Assembly (NCBI GenBank): GCA_900771065.1
Contig: CAAGMP010000163.1
Span: 1-19,196, forward strand
Origin: an uncultured Acinetobacter sp.
GTDB lineage: Bacteria; Pseudomonadota; Gammaproteobacteria; Pseudomonadales; Moraxellaceae
Reading direction: 5' to 3'
DNA: 19,196 bases
Positions 15,644 to 19,196 of this stretch are shown one piece after another. The first letter of the stretch is position 1; every line of letters starts with the position of its first letter. The position numbers and the translations under genes are program-made. Under the pieces are notes generated by a model. That model did not search any database and was not told the DNA's origin. It saw only the letters and a program-made list of their open reading frames with translations.

Positions 15644-15690
15644 GATAATTTAGATAGATGCACTTTTCTTTTAATTTTTACTGTATAAAA

Positions 15691-16458
15691 TCAATTTTCT
15701 GCATCTATTTTAATCGATTTGGTTTCATCGGTTAGATTTTGTTCTAAGGTGAAATTGAGTCGTCCAGCCATGACGCTGGCTAATTCTTCTAGTCCTTGTT
15801 TGTTTAGAGAAGAAAATAGTTGTATTGAAAAGTCTAGTTTCATTTTTTTCAGTTGCTGTTTGACTTCCAACAGTGCTTTGTGTGCAGGTCCACGATTTAA
15901 TTTATCTGCTTTGGTTAGTAAAACATGCACAAACAAATGACGTGAATATGCCCATTCCAACATCATAATATCAAAGTGTTGCAAAGGGTGGCGAATATCC
16001 ATTAATAGAACCAAACCTTGTAAACTTTGACGATGAATTAGATAATTTTCCAATTCTTTTTGCCAAACCAATTTCATCGCTTCAGGCACAGCAGCATAAC
16101 CATAACCGGGTAAATCGACCAAACGTTGATCTGGATTGCCCAAGCTAAAAAAGTTAATCATTTGCGTGCGACCAGGTTTTTTTGAAGCACGTGCTAATTG
16201 TTTTTGATTGGTTAATGCATTGATTGCACTCGACTTTCCAGCATTTGAGCGACCTGCAAAGGCAACTTCATAGCCTGTATCTTCCACGCATAAATTTAAT
16301 TTGGGTGCACTCATTAAAAATTCAGCTTGGCGTAACCAATTTAAAGCTTGTACGGAATATTCAGTAATTGCAGGATCAGCTTGTTTTTCATAACTAATTT
16401 TTTGTTTGGGCGCGTGAGCCGTTTTACTGTTTTTAGATTTTCCGTGACTGTGGTGCAT
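15691..16458 (-). CDS. engB: Ribosome biogenesis GTPase EngB (YihA/YsxC)
   Basis: Essential GTPase of the TrmE-Era-EngA-EngB family that assists large ribosomal subunit assembly and is required for cell division. Counting from an in-frame TTG two codons upstream (16464), the motifs are G1 GRSNAGKSS (71-79), G2 KKPGRTQ with Thr100, G3 DLPGYGYA (117-124), G4 TKAD (184-187) and G5-region FSSLNKQG (217-224). The C-terminal tail is acidic. The conserved FLMSAP start of most homologues comes only at about residue 49. This protein therefore has an extra N-terminal stretch of about 35 residues that is His/Lys/Ser-rich. ATG 16458 is used as start (255 residues). It follows nsrR by 66 bases with no terminator between. 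Confidence 0.95.
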   Translation of the reverse strand: MHHSHGKSKNSKTAHAPKQKISYEKQADPAITEYSVQALNWLRQAEFLMSAPKLNLCVEDTGYEVAFAGRSNAGKSSAINALTNQKQLARASKKPGRTQMINFFSLGNPDQRLVDLPGYGYAAVPEAMKLVWQKELENYLIHRQSLQGLVLLMDIRHPLQHFDIMMLEWAYSRHLFVHVLLTKADKLNRGPAHKALLEVKQQLKKMKLDFSIQLFSSLNKQGLEELASVMAGRLNFTLEQNLTDETKSIKIDAEN

Positions 16459-16524
16459 ATTCAAGCCATCAATAAATGAGTTTACAAGAAGCTATTATAC
16501 TTGAACTGTCGAATACAGGCGAAT

Positions 16525-16947
16525 TTAAAGCTGAACTAAAGGAATTTGATTTTTATTTTTCAACATATCACTAAGCATAAATTGATTAAGATGTTGATAA
16601 AACTGTTCTTGTGCTTGATTTAAAATATGTTTTAAATTGCATTGTGGTAGCAAAACACATTGATGTGGTGCAAAACAATCAACAATTGGCTGATCATTCT
16701 CTAAAATTCGAAGTAAATTCCCCAATTTTAACGACAAGGTTTGTGGATGCAGGCGTATGCCACCACCTTTGCCACGCGTGGTAATGAGCCAATTTTGTTT
16801 TGCCATAAAATGAACAATTTTAATTAAATGATTTTCTGAAACTTTTAAATCTTGTGCAATTTGGGCAATTACATACGGTTTTTCACGATTTGGTGCGATA
16901 TAAATCAATAATCTCAGCGCATAATCGGTAAATTTAGTCAGTTGCAT
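16525..16947 (-). CDS. nsrR: Rrf2-family nitric oxide-sensing repressor NsrR
   Basis: A 140-residue winged-helix Rrf2 protein beginning MQLTKFTDYALRLLIYIA, the characteristic NsrR start. The DNA-binding helices are followed by the wing TTRGKGGGIRLHP (56-68). Three cysteines (Cys91, Cys97, Cys103; C-x5-C-x5-C) match the iron-sulfur ligands of NsrR, whose cluster is destroyed by NO so that repression is lifted. Its neighbour upstream is a flavohemoglobin-like gene carrying a near-consensus NsrR operator, the classic target. A hairpin lies between the two genes, so it may have its own promoter; no ribosome site or clear promoter is visible before its ATG. Naming rests on start sequence, cysteine spacing and neighbour; IscR, the other common Rrf2 type, has different cysteine spacing. 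Confidence 0.87.
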   Translation of the reverse strand: MQLTKFTDYALRLLIYIAPNREKPYVIAQIAQDLKVSENHLIKIVHFMAKQNWLITTRGKGGGIRLHPQTLSLKLGNLLRILENDQPIVDCFAPHQCVLLPQCNLKHILNQAQEQFYQHLNQFMLSDMLKNKNQIPLVQL

Positions 16948-16981
16948 GATATAGGATAAACAAAGGAAGAATAGAAATTGT

Positions 16982-17015
16982 AAAGATAAAGCTTCTAAAA
17001 AGAAACTTTATCTTT
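16982..17015 (-). terminator. Hairpin after the globin gene
   Basis: AAAGATAAAG and CTTTATCTTT form a ten-base outer stem, continued after one mismatch by TTCT/AGAA around an AAAA loop. It lies six bases past the globin stop codon. The T tract is stronger on the plus strand (TTTTTTT through 17019) than on the minus strand (interrupted), so efficiency for the globin transcript is uncertain. Confidence 0.55.
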
Positions 17016-17021
17016 TTTTCA

Positions 17022-17774
17022 TTAACGTTGCTGTGGTGCAGAAACTTGGACTTCATCACCAATTTGATATTGTTCAACTAATGCTTTTTCCACATGATGC
17101 GCATTTTCTTTATTGCTGACTTCAAAGCAATATGCATTTTCTGTACTTTCTAGAACATTAAATTGTTGTGGTTGTTGAAGTTCTAATTCAGGAATATCCA
17201 CTAACACAGAAATATAGCCGTTATTTGCAGCAATAACCTTGTTTTGATCTTGTGCAACGATAGTAAAACGTTTGCCATTTTCAATTTCTTCAATTGAACT
17301 AATAATAAAACTACGCCAACCTGCCCAACCACCTTCTGCCTGTGCGAGGTTTTCATATTTTTGTTTTTCAACAGAAATCATCAGTTGAGCGAGTTGTGTA
17401 TAGGCTTCTTTCCATGCGGCAATTAATTCCGAATTCATATCGACATTCAAAACTTCACTAATTGAATGCAGTAAATTTTCACCGACAATATCATATTGTG
17501 CAGCTTGAATATTTAAACTGACATGTTTATTGGCAATGCGTTCAACAGCATTCGATAAAACTGCAGGATTTTCAATATGTTCTGCATATGCTAATACGGC
17601 AGCAGCCAACGCGCGTGGTTGTAAACCCGAAGTTTGATGATCTAAATTAAATGTGTTTTTCAATTCAGGATGATTTTTTAACATGCGTTGATAAAAATAG
17701 GTGGTCAAACTGACACCATGTTCACGCAAAACAGGAATTGTGGATTTAATCAGTTCAATATGTTCTGGCTTCAT
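17022..17774 (-). CDS. Shortened flavohemoglobin-like protein (globin plus degenerate FAD domain)
   Basis: A 250-residue protein aligning with Hmp (nitric oxide dioxygenase, about 396 residues in E. coli) from its first residue to the end of the flavin domain, then stopping. The globin domain (1-140) keeps the working haem pocket: Tyr28 in TYFYQRM (B10), Gln52 (E7 region), proximal His84 in IANKHVS (F8), and Tyr94 in QYDIVGE. GGWAGWRSF (148-156) starts the reductase part as in Hmp. However, the flavin-binding RxYS motif is replaced by QQFN (203-206). The chain ends at QVSAPQQR, where Hmp would continue into its NAD(P)H domain. No lost frame downstream encodes that domain: only 74 bases separate it from nsrR. 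It should bind haem and NO or O2 but needs an outside reductant; that is inference. An NsrR-like operator lies upstream. Confidence 0.85.
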   Translation of the reverse strand: MKPEHIELIKSTIPVLREHGVSLTTYFYQRMLKNHPELKNTFNLDHQTSGLQPRALAAAVLAYAEHIENPAVLSNAVERIANKHVSLNIQAAQYDIVGENLLHSISEVLNVDMNSELIAAWKEAYTQLAQLMISVEKQKYENLAQAEGGWAGWRSFIISSIEEIENGKRFTIVAQDQNKVIAANNGYISVLVDIPELELQQPQQFNVLESTENAYCFEVSNKENAHHVEKALVEQYQIGDEVQVSAPQQR

Positions 17775-17791
17775 TTTGTTGTGCTCTTTTA

Positions 17792-17814
17792 AAGATGTAT
17801 TTAAAATATATCTT
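17792..17814. promoter_or_regulatory. NsrR-like operator upstream of the globin gene
   Basis: A 23-base inverted repeat made of two 11-base arms around one base: AAGATGTATTT (17792-17802), A (17803), AAATATATCTT (17804-17814). The E. coli NsrR consensus is two AAGATGCATTT-type arms around one base. Each arm here differs at one to three positions. The site ends 17 bases before the globin ATG and overlaps the likely -10, as expected for repression. Confidence 0.82.
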
Positions 17815-17831
17815 TATTTAAGTAGAAGCAA
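17803..17831 (-). promoter_or_regulatory. Likely promoter of the globin gene
   Basis: On the minus strand TTGCTT (17831 to 17826) is followed after 17 bases by TATTTT (17808 to 17803). A 15-base alternative gives TATATT (17810 to 17805). Either -10 lies within the NsrR-like operator. GAG in AAAAGAGCAC about ten bases before the ATG is the likely ribosome site. Confidence 0.5.
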
Positions 17832-17841
17832 GAGCTGCATT

Positions 17842-17874
17842 AAAATAAAAAGCCCAGTTTAAACTGGGCTTTTT
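17842..17874 (-). terminator. lnt terminator
   Basis: A perfect palindrome centred at 17860/17861 (AGCCCAGTTT then AAACTGGGCT) gives a GC-containing stem followed on the minus strand by TTTTTATTTTAAT. It starts immediately after the lnt stop codon and insulates the globin promoter from lnt transcription. Confidence 0.92.
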
Positions 17875-19196
17875 TTAACGTCTTGATTTAAAAGAAATGT
17901 CCACTTTTCGTGGTCGAAAGCGAAAACCAATCAACAGCAATAAAGCACAAAAAATTAAAATTGACCAATCACCTAAACGTTGATACAGAGTTTGACCTTG
18001 GAAAGCAGGCAATTCACCACGTAAAACGTAAGCTTGATCCATTGGAGCTTGTTTTACAATTTGTCCATTTTCATTAATAAAAGCAGTAATACCTGTATTA
18101 GTTGCACGAATAAACCATCGACCATTTTCTTTGGCACGCATTTGTACCATTTGTAAATGTTGGAATGGGGCAGCTGTGCCTGTAAACCAAGCATCATTTG
18201 AAACCGTGACTAAGAAATCACTTTCTTTGGCATTATTTCGAGTTAAATTAGGATAAGCGACTTCATAGCAAATTGCTGCTGCGAGTTTTTTATCTTTAAT
18301 TTTCAAAGGAGATTGTGACGCATCACCTTGAGAAAATCCGCCCATGGTTGGATCATTTTGTAAAGCTGGTAAAACCCAACTGAGCAAACCAGATAAAGGA
18401 ATATATTCACCAAAAGGCACTAAACGTTGTTTATGATAAATTCCTTCCGCTTGATGACCATTTGCCCAAATACTATTAAAGTAAACAGGATGACCCAATT
18501 GGTTCGAACGTGAGATATCCCAATAGGGAATTCCTGTGATCCATGCTGAATTATGCGCAATAGCTTGCGCTGTCATGGCATCGATAAACGGTTGAATTTG
18601 CGTTTGTAACAGTGGAATTGAAGATTCAGGCCAAACGATTAAATCACGTCCCCATTCGCTACGACTCAGTTGATCATAAATACTTAAAGTTTGTAATTGA
18701 TATTCAGACAACCATTTTAAATCTTGCGGAATATTACCTTGAATTAAAGAAACAGAAAGCGGTTTCTCTTTTTTAGGTTCAACAAAATTTAACAATGAAG
18801 CTGCCCAAACGCTAATTAAAATCAGTGCAGAAGGTACAAGCCAAAAAATACGTTTTTTTAGAATTTCAACAACGGCACATGCCAATAAAATTACAATAAA
18901 TGAAACGCCAAAGACACCAAATAAGGGTGCATAATGATCTAAAAAGCGTTCAGTGAAGGCATAACCGACAAATAGCCATGGAAAACCTGTAAATACCCAC
19001 GTTTTTGCCCATTCGAAAAAAACCCAAAGTGGTGCGAAAGTTAAAGGTGTTTCAGGAAAAAATCGCCGATATAACCAAGTTTGTACTGCGCTAAATAAAC
19101 CCATCACGAGTGCCATAATGGCAATCATGCCAACTGCAACAGCACTATGAATATTGCCATAAACATGAATGGAGGTATAAAGCCAAAATGCTCCAA
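17875..19196 (-). CDS. lnt: Apolipoprotein N-acyltransferase Lnt (5' end outside window)
   Basis: Inner-membrane enzyme that adds the third acyl chain to lipoproteins, taking it from phospholipid. The frame stays open to the window edge, where it reads GAFWLYTSIHVYG before the first visible Met (codon ending at 19128). This is typical of the second or third membrane segment of Lnt, so about 439 residues are visible and roughly 70-90 N-terminal residues are missing. Counting from that Met, the nitrilase-type triad is Glu168 (VWPESS), Lys233 (YHKQRLVPFGEY) and Cys287 (AAICYEV). Membrane helices flank the domain, with a last one near residues 385-405 and a basic end. The Met at 19128 is not the start. 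It is the last gene before a strong terminator. Confidence 0.95.
   Translation of the reverse strand, partial: GAFWLYTSIHVYGNIHSAVAVGMIAIMALVMGLFSAVQTWLYRRFFPETPLTFAPLWVFFEWAKTWVFTGFPWLFVGYAFTERFLDHYAPLFGVFGVSFIVILLACAVVEILKKRIFWLVPSALILISVWAASLLNFVEPKKEKPLSVSLIQGNIPQDLKWLSEYQLQTLSIYDQLSRSEWGRDLIVWPESSIPLLQTQIQPFIDAMTAQAIAHNSAWITGIPYWDISRSNQLGHPVYFNSIWANGHQAEGIYHKQRLVPFGEYIPLSGLLSWVLPALQNDPTMGGFSQGDASQSPLKIKDKKLAAAICYEVAYPNLTRNNAKESDFLVTVSNDAWFTGTAAPFQHLQMVQMRAKENGRWFIRATNTGITAFINENGQIVKQAPMDQAYVLRGELPAFQGQTLYQRLGDWSILIFCALLLLIGFRFRPRKVDISFKSRR

Larger units (their letters stand above)
15392..15690. other. AT-rich gap between GTPase gene and engB
   Basis: This 299-base very AT-rich stretch holds the CRP-type site (15418-15442), a 13-bp hairpin (15611-15643), and an imperfect inverted repeat around TGACTTTTTTAGTCA (15527-15541). 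On the minus strand TTGACT (15542 to 15537) could be a -35, but nothing convincing sits at the -10 distance. No gene longer than about a dozen codons was seen. Confidence 0.5.

Noticed and set aside
16982..17015. Hairpin read as an NsrR site for nsrR
   Set aside because: The arms (AAAGATAAAG) lack the ATGCATTT part and the spacing is 14 bases, not one; it fits a terminator better.
19126..19128. Met at 19128 as the start of lnt
   Set aside because: The frame continues open to the window edge with Lnt-like membrane sequence, so the gene is cut by the window and not started there.

Overview
The window looks like chromosome of an Acinetobacter-type gammaproteobacterium (Moraxellaceae). The evidence is the AT-rich base use, the mlaFEDCB operon whose MlaD carries a long insert, the family and size of PlsB, RecG, TesB and Lnt, and the gene mix. 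The genus is inferred from remembered protein features, not from a search. No rRNA, tRNA, insertion sequence, prophage or CRISPR array was seen.

Layout. (1) 3-251 is the repeat-rich, Arg/Asp-rich C-terminal tail of a gene that starts before the window, probably an RNA helicase or rRNA pseudouridine synthase. It ends at a strong terminator. (2) 577-3784 (+) is the complete phospholipid-transport operon mlaFEDCB, closed by a bidirectional terminator. (3) 3816-7541 (-) holds recG, comF and corA, probably co-transcribed. (4) 7572-8399 (+) is an atypical SDR/YeeZ-like protein, convergent with plsB (8401-10932, -). The plsB terminator is encoded inside the 3' end of the SDR gene. (5) 11140-13306 (+) holds tesB and a dicarboxylate/acidic amino acid:cation symporter. 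(6) 13340-15391 (-) is a three-gene module: a small GTPase, an unrecognised protein with a winged-helix-like C-terminus, and a Roadblock/LC7 protein. (7) 15691-16947 (-) holds engB and an nsrR-type Rrf2 regulator. (8) 17022-17774 (-) is a shortened flavohemoglobin-like protein under an NsrR-like operator. (9) 17875 to the right edge (-) is lnt, whose 5' end lies outside the window.

Together, mla, plsB and lnt make this an envelope-lipid neighbourhood: phospholipid synthesis, retrograde transport and lipoprotein acylation. recG, comF and engB are housekeeping genes.

The most interesting parts are two. The GTPase/wHTH/Roadblock module resembles the Streptomyces 'conservons' (CvnD/CvnC/CvnB) without the sensor kinase, and a perfect CRP-type palindrome lies just upstream of its first gene. 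The globin keeps the haem-pocket residues of Hmp but has lost the NAD(P)H domain and the flavin-binding RxYS motif. It still sits beside an NsrR with three cysteines and behind a near-consensus 23-bp NsrR operator.
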